DNA of 23,031 bases from a virus. Every line of letters starts with the position of its first letter. Position 1 is the first letter of the stretch. The position numbers and the translations under genes are program-made. The notes under the pieces are model-generated. The model worked only from the letters and a program-made list of their open reading frames with translations, ran no database searches and had not been told where the DNA came from. Positions 6,672 through 13,870 of the stretch are shown one piece after another. The DNA lies in IMG/VR virus record IMGVR_UViG_3300013285_000083, positions 1 to 23,031 of that record. One strand, given 5' to 3'.

Positions 6672-7835
6672 TTAGTTCCTACCCGCTAGATTTTGGCGAC
6701 TAAAACCCATTCGGTTGACGATTTTTACACCGTGAGCAACGAATCCTTCTTGACTTTGAGTGCCGTCAGCTAGATAACCCTTCACCGGGCTCTGTTCTGC
6801 TGCTTTAGCTAATTGAGGCTCAATCTGCATTTTTAGCGTATATAGTGCAACCCATATAGCAAATGCCCCTTGAATCCCTGCTTCGTTCTGTTGAAAGTGC
6901 TCTGTTAGCTTGGCACGAATAGGTTCTGACATGGGACGAGTTTTGAAGAACTCATAGAAATCACCGACCAAGTTGTTTAAGTTACCTGAAACAATTTTTT
7001 TGTTTATGTAGACTGTACACATCAAAGGGAATACAGTTTTTGTTCCTGCCGGGGCTTGCAGTAACCATTTATCTGCGGCTGGTCCGTTCTGATTGATTAC
7101 TTGCTGTACCTTAGCTATATCTGCTTTGTTAAGTTTTAACTTAGGAACACTAGGCATCGCTGCCGGTACGATAGCAACATTGCCGCTATTCTTTAACTGG
7201 CCAATAGTCCCGTTCAATAACTGAGCATATTGTACGTTAGTAGCTTCAGGCGGGATATATTGATGTACCGCAATTCCACCAACTTTGTTTTTGATCAAAC
7301 TACCTATTTCGCTGTTAGCTTCAATAGTGTATGCAATTCCGTTAGGATTAGCTTTGAACTTAAATAGTCCATCTTGTTCATGTAATGGCTGACTGAACAG
7401 TAAATCACCCCAGTAGTAACCTTTACCGGCATATGCTTTTTGCAGTCCGGGCCAGATTCTAGCAATGATGTTAACTAGATCGCCACGAACGATGCCACGT
7501 GCCTTGTCATACTCTGCGAATGCTTGGGGGCTAGTAACACGGCCTGATCCGTCTTTCTTGTTGAACATGTGCTTGTCGCAAACAACAAATTGACCATCTA
7601 ATCCGTTACCAAATATCAATGCAGGATATCCATCCCACTTGATAGTGATAGCAGCCGGTGACTTGACTGTTTCGACAATAGCTTGTAGACCACGATTAGC
7701 GCCTACCGTGCCGTTATGAAATACCAAGTCTTCTGGATGCTCTACGTGAGCTTTTGTTAGTTCATCTGCTTCAACGATAGTATTGATAGCAGTAATCTTG
7801 TTAGTGAGTGCTCTTAGTGATTCGGAGAAATTCAT
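6672..7835 (-). CDS. Ligase/nucleotidyltransferase-like protein of marine phages
   Basis: This 387-residue protein resembles an uncharacterised family of aquatic T4-like phages (I believe DUF6267, from memory). Its motifs match those of the covalent nucleotidyltransferases (DNA and RNA ligases, capping enzymes) in order: K66-W-D-G69 (motif I, with the lysine that would carry AMP), YYWGDLLF at 140-147 (position of motif III), E363-G-F-V366 (motif IV, compare EGYV of T4 Rnl1) and VKIVNR at 370-375 (motif V position). A long insert, including a Pro-Lys rich linker (about 221-240), separates III and IV. The N-terminal 25 residues end in I-V-E followed by A, a possible prohead-protease site. It abuts the preceding gene (TAA-ATG). 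Enzyme activity is inferred, not shown. Confidence 0.7.
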   Translation of the reverse strand: MNFSESLRALTNKITAINTIVEADELTKAHVEHPEDLVFHNGTVGANRGLQAIVETVKSPAAITIKWDGYPALIFGNGLDGQFVVCDKHMFNKKDGSGRVTSPQAFAEYDKARGIVRGDLVNIIARIWPGLQKAYAGKGYYWGDLLFSQPLHEQDGLFKFKANPNGIAYTIEANSEIGSLIKNKVGGIAVHQYIPPEATNVQYAQLLNGTIGQLKNSGNVAIVPAAMPSVPKLKLNKADIAKVQQVINQNGPAADKWLLQAPAGTKTVFPLMCTVYINKKIVSGNLNNLVGDFYEFFKTRPMSEPIRAKLTEHFQQNEAGIQGAFAIWVALYTLKMQIEPQLAKAAEQSPVKGYLADGTQSQEGFVAHGVKIVNRMGFSRQNLAGRN

Positions 7836-8759
7836 TTATATTTTACCCTGTCGTGTTAATATTGCTATCATTCTAGCATCAGCCGGGTCAGATGGATCTA
7901 GTTTTTTGCCGCCAAAACTTATTGGTTCAGTAGTAGAAGTAGTTGATGCTGGTGCTTTTGTTAGCTGTGAAGCCATTTGCCCAAACGGGTTTGCTGCTGG
8001 TTGTGTTGTAGGTTGCAGGGTTGCAGCTGGTTTAGTTAGCTGAGATGCCATTTGTCCCATTGCCCCCGCACCTCCCTGTGAACCTGCCATTGGTTTACCT
8101 AATTGAGTAGCCATTTGACCCATAGCCTTGTTACCGCTAACAGCAGCTTGGTCGCCAGCGGCTTTTGCTCTCATAGTTGAGCCTAAATTATTATATTTTC
8201 CAATTGCGGCCATTGCTTTAGCAATAGCTTTTTTATTATTTGCGGCAATTGCGTTATCAAGAATCTCTTGTTGATCTCCTGCATCCCAATTATTTTTCGT
8301 AAGATAGTCGCTAACCCAAGTCTTGGGGTCAAACTTATCCCCCCTGAGACCAGTAGTGGTTTGTTCTGCTGTCTTCATATCCTTAAGAAATTTGTCCATA
8401 AATAATTGCTCTGTACGTGAAGCAACCTTACCCTGCGTAGTAAATCGATTAGCTACTCCTTTGCCAGCAGAATACATTTTTTGTTTAATTTTGTCAAGAT
8501 ATGAAGATCCAGCTTGAGGTTGATTTGGGGCCATAGCTTGATTTAGGCCTGCCCAATCAGTACGCTGCGGAGCAGTCTGTGCAGCTACCGGTGCTGGTTG
8601 AGTAGGTGCTACTGCGGGTGTGCTAGTTCCACTAGACACCGGAGGTTGAACCGCTGTTGCAGGTACTTGGGTATTGGCTGAGCGGGCCCGAGCGTTCATA
8701 ATAGCTTGCTTACGTCTACTAGCGGCGCTCTCAACCAATGCAAATTCATTCGCTCTCAT
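7836..8759 (-). CDS. Late low-complexity protein with GQMASQL repeats
   Basis: The 307-residue protein has an N-terminus MRANEFALVESAASRRKQ, a long Pro-Ala-Thr-Gln linker (about 28-85), a helical domain (about 90-205, with KIKQKMYSAGKGVANRF and EQLFMDKFLKDMK) and a C-terminal part with three spaced copies of a GQMASQLTKP-like repeat, then FGGKKLDPSDPADARMIAIL. I do not recognise a function. L-V-E followed by S at residues 8-11 fits the T4 prohead-protease pattern (L/I-x-E before a small residue), so it may be an internal head protein. A GAGGAA ribosome site precedes ATG 8759; the gene overlaps the upstream gene by 14 bases and abuts the ligase-like gene downstream. Confidence 0.65.
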   Translation of the reverse strand: MRANEFALVESAASRRKQAIMNARARSANTQVPATAVQPPVSSGTSTPAVAPTQPAPVAAQTAPQRTDWAGLNQAMAPNQPQAGSSYLDKIKQKMYSAGKGVANRFTTQGKVASRTEQLFMDKFLKDMKTAEQTTTGLRGDKFDPKTWVSDYLTKNNWDAGDQQEILDNAIAANNKKAIAKAMAAIGKYNNLGSTMRAKAAGDQAAVSGNKAMGQMATQLGKPMAGSQGGAGAMGQMASQLTKPAATLQPTTQPAANPFGQMASQLTKAPASTTSTTEPISFGGKKLDPSDPADARMIAILTRQGKI

Positions 8760-8997
8760 TATCGTTTTTCCTCAAACTTTTTGAGAATCTACCTTGATCG
8801 CGGGCTTTGATAGCACTTAGTAACTTTCGCTCTAAGATTTGAGCTTTTTCAGAGTCATAGTGCTTGCTAATCATTTCTAATAGGTTTATAGCACTAGTAA
8901 TGATATTATGGGCGCGGCTTTCGATGACATGTTTAGTGTCACGATTTTGACCGACCGCTTCTAATTCTTCTAACAGACTGCGTGTTTTTCTTTGCAT
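8746..8997 (-). CDS. Small helical protein, first gene of a late operon
   Basis: An 83-residue, highly charged and almost wholly helical protein (KTRSLLEELEAVGQN at the start, then INLLEMISKHYDSEKAQILE and a basic end). No known family recognised. An AGGA ribosome site and a GATAAATA late box lie just upstream, so this gene heads the operon that goes on to the genes at 7836-8759 and 6672-7835. The short coiled-coil type structure could serve as an assembly partner of those proteins, which is a guess from gene order only. Confidence 0.6.
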   Translation of the reverse strand: MQRKTRSLLEELEAVGQNRDTKHVIESRAHNIITSAINLLEMISKHYDSEKAQILERKLLSAIKARDQGRFSKSLRKNDNESE

Positions 8998-9014
8998 AGT
9001 ATAGATCCTACTTG

Positions 9015-9022
9015 TATTTATC
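9015..9022 (-). promoter_or_regulatory. T4-type late promoter box (GATAAATA)
   Basis: GATAAATA on the minus strand, 17 bases upstream of ATG 8997, directly after the 3' end of the helicase gene. It separates the early replication unit from a late operon. Confidence 0.6.
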
Positions 9023-9025
9023 TAA

Positions 9026-10489
9026 TTAAATGTTATTCTTCTGAATGTCACGCAACATCGATTTTAGCTTACTTCCTTGCACATCTCCTACTACCTTCTT
9101 ATTATCAGTCCCGCCATATGAGTCATCACTGGTGTATGCGCCACCGCCGGAAGATACATTAGAAGTAGTCTTCAACCTACTCATAATATCAGTTGCCGCC
9201 GGCTGCGGATTACTTGGTCTATAACTAGATTCACCCTCAACACCCTCATCTGTAATACGCATTGTTTCTACATTATATTCCAGGTCAACCTTAGCACCGA
9301 CCCCGGTAGAACTACGACTTTTCATACATTGAATTTGATACTTGCCGCGTTCACGCATACTGCGATTAGTAAAGATACCAAACACGTTATCCGCTGTGTT
9401 AATCTTAGAGATACCACCCGCAATGTGACTATGGTCAAATTCAATTTCATCAACTGCTGAACGATTCAACTGTGATGCAGTTACCAACAAGATACCTAAT
9501 TCTTTACTCAGATTACGTAATTCTTCCGCAACATACTTGTCTTTAATGAACTGATCATTTGGGCTTACTTTGACACTGACTGGCATAACTAAGTCAAGGT
9601 AATCGACCATCACAAAGTCAATTTTGATGCCTGTTTGAATCTGTACTTCTTTCAAGTATGCTCTGATATCATTGACGTTGCTTTGTGCAGGTAACCCCTT
9701 AACACGATACTTGCCAGTCTTCATACCGATCATCTTAACTTTCAAGCCAGTATTATCAATATCCTTGCGAATTTCTTTCGTGCCCATGCTAGTCAACATA
9801 GCATCAGTTCTAAGTGATGTTAGTTCTTCGGAGAGTTCTAGCGAGATATACACCCCGCTTAGTCCTACTTGCAACCAGTTCAATGCAAGGTTCATCATCA
9901 CAAGTGACTTACCTGATCCTGAACCACCCGCAAAGATATTCAATTCTCCGCGACTCATGCCACCGTATAAAATACGATCCATCTGTGGCCAGCCAGTTGA
10001 TACTTGCCCGCCTGAGTTGAAGTACTTATTGATACGTGCTGCAGGGTCGTGAAAGTAATCTGTACCCATGTCTTTTTGCAAACTGATTTGAACTGCATCT
10101 TTAATTAGTTTTTCAACCGGTGCAAAGTCGCCCTTCTCCAGTAAGTCGGCGGCCGAAAGAATTGCTCGTTCAAGTTCTTGTCGTTTAGTGAATGATTCAA
10201 ATTCATCGAAGAACCATTCATAATGACCTTCGCTCAATTCAGGCACAGGTTCAATATCGATACCTGTTGTTGCTTTGATTTGAGTAGAGTCGGGGAGAAT
10301 TCTGTACTTGTCGGTATGCTCTTTGTACATCTCTGCTACGGGTCGTAGTGACCTATCAAAGTTAGCACTATTCATAATGTTCATAACGCGAGTATAAAGT
10401 TCTGCGTTGGTGATCATCATGCGCAGAAACAATTTCTGCACATCTACTGTATACTCTAGTTGCTTTTTAGAATCCGTTGCTTTTGCCAA
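9026..10489 (-). CDS. Replicative DNA helicase, gp41/DnaB-like
   Basis: This 487-residue protein has the layout of a hexameric replicative helicase: a helical N-terminal domain (about 1-150), then a RecA-like ATPase with Walker A GGSGSGKS at 188-195, ISLELSEE at 215-222 (catalytic Glu region), Walker B VMVDYLDL at 293-300, and TASQLNR at 337-343 (sensor Gln). A Gly-Ser rich C-terminal tail ends in KLKSMLRDIQKNN, the kind of tail that contacts a loader or primase in T4 gp41. It unwinds the fork as part of the primosome with the overlapping primase gene upstream (23 bases overlap). The start is TTG at 10489, supported by AAGGA 7 bases upstream. Expression should come from the early promoter before the primase. 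Confidence 0.93.
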   Translation of the reverse strand: MAKATDSKKQLEYTVDVQKLFLRMMITNAELYTRVMNIMNSANFDRSLRPVAEMYKEHTDKYRILPDSTQIKATTGIDIEPVPELSEGHYEWFFDEFESFTKRQELERAILSAADLLEKGDFAPVEKLIKDAVQISLQKDMGTDYFHDPAARINKYFNSGGQVSTGWPQMDRILYGGMSRGELNIFAGGSGSGKSLVMMNLALNWLQVGLSGVYISLELSEELTSLRTDAMLTSMGTKEIRKDIDNTGLKVKMIGMKTGKYRVKGLPAQSNVNDIRAYLKEVQIQTGIKIDFVMVDYLDLVMPVSVKVSPNDQFIKDKYVAEELRNLSKELGILLVTASQLNRSAVDEIEFDHSHIAGGISKINTADNVFGIFTNRSMRERGKYQIQCMKSRSSTGVGAKVDLEYNVETMRITDEGVEGESSYRPSNPQPAATDIMSRLKTTSNVSSGGGAYTSDDSYGGTDNKKVVGDVQGSKLKSMLRDIQKNNI

Positions 10490-11450
10490 TTTTTTTCCTT
10501 TGAATTTCTAATTTTATCTTGCTCAATGTAGCATTTTGTAATATACTAAGCAATGTAGGGAGCTTACCGTATTTCTTTACTGCATCATTGACATCCTTGA
10601 CACCAGGTGCCCAGTTTGGTAAACTCACACTATATCCTAATTCTAATGCTCTGTCAATCAGTTTGAAACCTGTCTTATCAAAGTCGGGTACTACAATTAC
10701 TCTGCGATTAAGTTGAGCGATTAATCGTGCTTGTTCTGAACTGATATCATCATGCATTACTGCTACTCCGTCGATTGCAAGCGCATCAAATATACCTTCT
10801 GTCACAATGCACACTTGCCAATCATTCTCTTGCTTGTCGATGTTGAATACGTATCCTTGAGGCTGATCGTTGAGGTACTTTGGAATTCTATCATCTAAGA
10901 ATCTACTAGTGTTACCTACTATCTTACCTCGATAGGTGTAAGGTACGATTACTCTAAACTGATTGCGGCCCCTATCATCAGGAGTGACAGTGAATGAATA
11001 TTTAGTAAGATCAATCTTACGCTTATTCAAGTATTCAGTGTATATTTTATGTCTAGGGTTAGCAGTGTCTAGTACTTCACCTGCAGGTAACTGCTTAGAC
11101 TTAAAAGTAATTGCTTGCTCCTGCTTCTTTTGCTCTTGTGAGAAATCCAACAAATCTTTATTTTGTAGACTCTCTAAACTCCAACGCTGTACCTGTTCTC
11201 CGTCCGCACCGCACCAAACTAAGAATTGATGAGTTTTGGGACTGATACTTTTGCCCAGGGTGAAGCTGCAACTGAAGCTGCAATTAAAGCAGTGCATTAC
11301 CCAATTAGTACTACCGTCAAATTTCACACCGCCTCTACTACGTCGGTCTGCTTTGTGGCCGCGGTGCCCACAACAAATAGCGTTGAAGCTAGTCCATCCG
11401 CTACTTGTTTGTTTCTTTTTACCGGGAATTACTGAGAGAATATCAAACAT
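10467..11450 (-). CDS. DNA primase, gp61-like (zinc finger plus Toprim)
   Basis: The 327-residue protein starts with a zinc-binding region of the primase type: C26, C27 and H29/H32 on one side and H53-C54 with C57 on the other, with a basic stretch between. The Toprim catalytic part follows: VTEGIFDA at 216-223 (Glu218) and VVPDFDKTG at 253-261 (Asp256, Asp258), then KDVNDA at 285-290, a motif often seen near the end of Toprim primases. It makes RNA primers for lagging-strand synthesis and would act with the gp41-like helicase encoded just downstream. The promoter (TTGCTT-N18-TATACT) lies so close to ATG 11450 that the mRNA should be leaderless. Confidence 0.92.
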   Translation of the reverse strand: MFDILSVIPGKKKQTSSGWTSFNAICCGHRGHKADRRSRGGVKFDGSTNWVMHCFNCSFSCSFTLGKSISPKTHQFLVWCGADGEQVQRWSLESLQNKDLLDFSQEQKKQEQAITFKSKQLPAGEVLDTANPRHKIYTEYLNKRKIDLTKYSFTVTPDDRGRNQFRVIVPYTYRGKIVGNTSRFLDDRIPKYLNDQPQGYVFNIDKQENDWQVCIVTEGIFDALAIDGVAVMHDDISSEQARLIAQLNRRVIVVPDFDKTGFKLIDRALELGYSVSLPNWAPGVKDVNDAVKKYGKLPTLLSILQNATLSKIKLEIQRKKIGKSNGF

Positions 11451-11457
11451 CTGTACT

Positions 11458-11487
11458 AGTATAGCACAAATGCTTGCGTAAAAGCAA
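11458..11487 (-). promoter_or_regulatory. Sigma-70-type promoter of the primase-helicase unit
   Basis: Minus strand: TTGCTT (11487-11482), 18 bases, TATACT (11463-11458). The -10 box is 7 bases from ATG 11450. Weaker than the other early promoters but in the same position relative to the start codon. Confidence 0.55.
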
Positions 11488-11500
11488 CAGTCTTGGTCAA

Positions 11501-12253
11501 TTACCTAAACAATATCTTACCTATTGTACCACCAGAGCTTACCATCTGCACTCTTATGAATGCATGGCATCCATCGATGTTAAAATAATCGGTACCGACA
11601 TAATCTGTATAGGTAGAAGGATTTGTGATATCATACCATTCATCTGCTGCACTACTAATCGAGCCCTGAATGTTGATTGTGCCGATAAATCCATCGAACA
11701 CCAATTGAACTGTATAGTTCGATGCATCCTTACCACGGTATGTTTCACTGAAGTAGGTTACTGGCATCTCGATAGTAGGAGCAGAGTGTGCGAGAAAGCC
11801 GAGGTCCATTGATTTTACATATTTGGGTAAAATACTGTCAGTGATATTAATTATGCCACGACCACCGGAATTGTCATCTACGAACACAGGATACTCAAAC
11901 GCACCGTCTGGGATAGAGATTGAATAGTAACATAATGCGGTATCCATACCCAATGTTTCATTCGTCGTTACTTCAAGTGTAGCGATTCCTGTAACAGGTA
12001 ATAAAGGGGTTAGTGATTTTTGCAGAAGAATTTCTGAACCGTCATAGCTCATTAGTCTGCAAGTCAGTGTCTTACCGGTGATATTGACCGGTTTTTGATC
12101 CTGATTGATGAATTGGAATTGAAGTTGATTGTCAACTCCCTTATGAATTTTTAGATTTCTAGAATACACGGTTTGATATCTCCTGTTGGATGCTCCCGAG
12201 TACAAAACTACAGTTTGTCTGGGAATGAAGTAATTTACTGTTGTAGCGTACAC
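11501..12253 (-). CDS. Virion/baseplate-type structural protein (putative)
   Basis: The 250-residue protein starts at GTG 12253, with AAAGGAG eight bases upstream. It reads MYATTVNYFIPRQTVVLY, then a core with LQFQFINQDQKPVNITGKTL, LMSYDGSEILLQKSL and GIATLEVTTNE, the pattern of a BppU-like or immunoglobulin-like domain found in phage baseplate and fibre-holding proteins. The second half (about 150-250) is also beta rich and ends in GGTIGKILFR. I recall near-identical N-termini in structural proteins of T4-like marine phages. The upstream ACTAAATA element sits where late boxes of other genes lie. It is probably a virion component; the location is not known. Confidence 0.65.
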   Translation of the reverse strand: MYATTVNYFIPRQTVVLYSGASNRRYQTVYSRNLKIHKGVDNQLQFQFINQDQKPVNITGKTLTCRLMSYDGSEILLQKSLTPLLPVTGIATLEVTTNETLGMDTALCYYSISIPDGAFEYPVFVDDNSGGRGIINITDSILPKYVKSMDLGFLAHSAPTIEMPVTYFSETYRGKDASNYTVQLVFDGFIGTINIQGSISSAADEWYDITNPSTYTDYVGTDYFNIDGCHAFIRVQMVSSGGTIGKILFR

Positions 12254-12271
12254 AAAGTGGCTCCTTTACTA

Positions 12272-12279
12272 TATTTAGT
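12272..12279 (-). promoter_or_regulatory. Possible late promoter variant (ACTAAATA)
   Basis: ACTAAATA on the minus strand, 18 bases before GTG 12253; six of eight bases match TATAAATA and the spacing equals that of the other late boxes. Confidence 0.35.
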
Positions 12280-12308
12280 TAAAAATAATATAATAGTTAA
12301 CCGAATCT

Positions 12309-12316
12309 GATAAATA
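12309..12316 (+). promoter_or_regulatory. T4-type late promoter box (GATAAATA)
   Basis: GATAAATA on the plus strand, 20 bases upstream of ATG 12337. It is back to back with the variant box for the minus-strand gene at 11501-12253. Confidence 0.55.
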
Positions 12317-12336
12317 TCCATAGACAACAAAAAACA

Positions 12337-12717
12337 ATGATTCCAACCGAATTCTTCAACAAACTAACACAAAACCACCCGTTTATCACCATCTGCTCCT
12401 ACGCAGGTCAGGACTACGTTGGAATTGTACAAAATAGGGATGATATTGTAACTACGATATATGATTACGGTGCCATAGTCGATCAAATACTACGTGATCG
12501 GTTCTTAGAACTAGGTGATGTATGGTGGTGGGAGTCGAACAGACTAGTACCAATCAATATGTTCTTAAAAGACGATTGGTCTATGTTTAGACCATATTTA
12601 CGAACGTTCAATAACAAGAGTCTTACTGTGGTTCACGGGCCAATATGCAGTATGCTAGAGTTAGCAAAGCGCAAGAGTAAGCGCAAATCAATCACTCTCG
12701 TCAAGCGTCTTAGCTGA
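12337..12717 (+). CDS. Conserved phage protein of unknown function
   Basis: A 126-residue protein on the plus strand, against the direction of its neighbours. It begins MIPTEFFNKLTQNHPFITIC, has VGIVQNRDDIVTTIYDYG (a small beta domain resembling an SH3-like fold), then GDVWWWESNRLVPINMFL and ends in a very basic tail (LAKRKSKRKSITLVKR). I remember similar short proteins in T4-like marine phages but no function. The basic tail may bind nucleic acid. A GATAAATA late box is 20 bases upstream; no clear Shine-Dalgarno is seen before ATG. Its 3' end overlaps the convergent DnaE-like gene by 30 bases and no terminator lies between them. Confidence 0.7.
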   Translation: MIPTEFFNKLTQNHPFITICSYAGQDYVGIVQNRDDIVTTIYDYGAIVDQILRDRFLELGDVWWWESNRLVPINMFLKDDWSMFRPYLRTFNNKSLTVVHGPICSMLELAKRKSKRKSITLVKRLS

Positions 12718-13281
12718 TTCCTCTAATAAGTTCATATGAACTGCAACTAGGTGTGAATAGGAAATACTATGCGACTTCTTGAATGTGTACCCGGTATCAT
12801 CTTTATCCCACACTGTTTTAGCAACTTCTTTCCAAGGTAATCCAATCAAATGCTTCTTAGAGGGGCGAATGACAGCTAGAAACATCGCTAGTCTGGGAAT
12901 GCTATCAATAGGCTCTGGCATCTTCTGCATACTATTATAATGATTCGCCAAGTGAATGAGTTTTTCTACAAACACTATATCATTCAATTTCTTCCAATCA
13001 GGTTCAGCCATCAAACTGATTAAATGTTGCTCATCACGGATCTTATCATACACATGAACATTCAAAAAGTCTAATTTGATATAGCCACGCTTCTCTGCGA
13101 CTGTGTAGTCGAGATTGGCCATTACGTTGATAGCATCAAGTGGCACATCAGTGACATATATACCAGTAGAGTGTTTGCGAATAGGATTTACCTTACGCAT
13201 CGCTGCCGGAATGTGTTTTATGTGTTGTAAGATATTGTCTCTGTTGCCAAAGTCAATATCAATGTCTGAGTTAAATCTCAT
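12688..13281 (-). CDS. Miniature DnaE-like protein (Pol III alpha palm/fingers)
   Basis: This 197-residue protein reads like a condensed C-family polymerase core. SDIDIDFGNRDNILQHI (5-21) matches DnaE PDFDVDFCMEKRDQVI, so D8 and D10 align with E. coli catalytic D401 and D403. KHSTGIYVTDVP (36-47) matches the region where DnaE has a conserved His-Ala-Gly strand. GYIKLDFLNV (66-75) matches VKFDFLGL, D71 aligning with D555. LAVIRP (135-140) matches ALYRPGP and FKKSHSISY (167-175) matches the FNKSHSAAYA motif of the fingers. DnaE itself is over 1000 residues, so the PHP, thumb and beta-binding parts are missing. It overlaps the upstream exonuclease gene by ATGA. Polymerase activity is uncertain; it may be a clamp- or DNA-binding remnant. 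Confidence 0.7.
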   Translation of the reverse strand: MRFNSDIDIDFGNRDNILQHIKHIPAAMRKVNPIRKHSTGIYVTDVPLDAINVMANLDYTVAEKRGYIKLDFLNVHVYDKIRDEQHLISLMAEPDWKKLNDIVFVEKLIHLANHYNSMQKMPEPIDSIPRLAMFLAVIRPSKKHLIGLPWKEVAKTVWDKDDTGYTFKKSHSISYSHLVAVHMNLLEESAKTLDESD

Positions 13282-13826
13282 TTAGATTGCACTAGTCCCG
13301 CTTTAATTAATTTCAAGTAACCCTTCTGTAGTATTATAGCTTGGCGTTCAGCGTCTTCAACAGCTTTGTGGGTTGTTTTATAACTACCGTCTTTCAAACT
13401 TACATTGGTGACTTCATAGATAGTTCTAGTGTCTCTGACTTTCCAGAACTGCCATGGTGCAAGTTGACCAAGTTGTCGCCATGCATGTTCCATAACTACA
13501 ACGTCAAACGATGCACCATTACTCCACACGTTATTGTGATTCCAACAAAACTTATAAAGCGTATCCATAGCATCAGCAAAACTAACTCTGCCTTGATCAC
13601 CCATAGCTTCTTCAATAGCTGCAGGGTTTTGAGTACTCCACCAACGCAATGTATCTTCATTGATGCTACGATCATAGATTTCAGTTTGATCTTCAATCGT
13701 AGGTCTAATTTCAATTTTGTCAATGATACCCTGACCACGCGGGTCAAACAACACTGCACCAATCGTAAGAATCACACAATCTGGTGTTGTATCTAAACTC
13801 TCAATATCTATCATTATGTCGGACAC
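13278..13826 (-). CDS. DEDDh 3'-5' exonuclease, DexA-like
   Basis: I start this at GTG 13826 because AGGAG lies 6 bases upstream; a frame from ATG 13853 would have that site inside the gene. The 182-residue product has the DEDDh set: D7 and E9 in MIDIESL, D108 in NGASFDVVVM, H153 and D158 in THKAVEDAE. NEDTLRWWSTQNPAA (56-70) and FWKVRDTRT (127-135) match T4 DexA (STIEWWKNQSPEA, FWNQRDIRT). DexA-type enzymes remove single-stranded 3' ends. The ATGA overlap with the mini-DnaE gene means the two are translated together, which suggests a joint role, much as a polymerase and a proofreading subunit. No convincing minus-strand promoter is visible upstream, where the homing endonuclease gene lies. 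Confidence 0.88.
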   Translation of the reverse strand: MSDIMIDIESLDTTPDCVILTIGAVLFDPRGQGIIDKIEIRPTIEDQTEIYDRSINEDTLRWWSTQNPAAIEEAMGDQGRVSFADAMDTLYKFCWNHNNVWSNGASFDVVVMEHAWRQLGQLAPWQFWKVRDTRTIYEVTNVSLKDGSYKTTHKAVEDAERQAIILQKGYLKLIKAGLVQSK

Positions 13827-13842
13827 TTTTTTCTCCTGTAAG

Positions 13843-13850
13843 TATAAATA
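13843..13850 (+). promoter_or_regulatory. T4-type late promoter box (TATAAATA)
   Basis: Exact TATAAATA on the plus strand, 20 bases before the homing endonuclease start; AAGGAG follows at 13859-13864, six bases before ATG 13871. Confidence 0.55.
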
Positions 13851-13870
13851 CATGTATCAAGGAGATAATC

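Noticed and set aside
13784-13870. Upstream extension of the HNH gene
   Set aside because: The AAGGAG site at 13859-13864 fixes the start at 13871.
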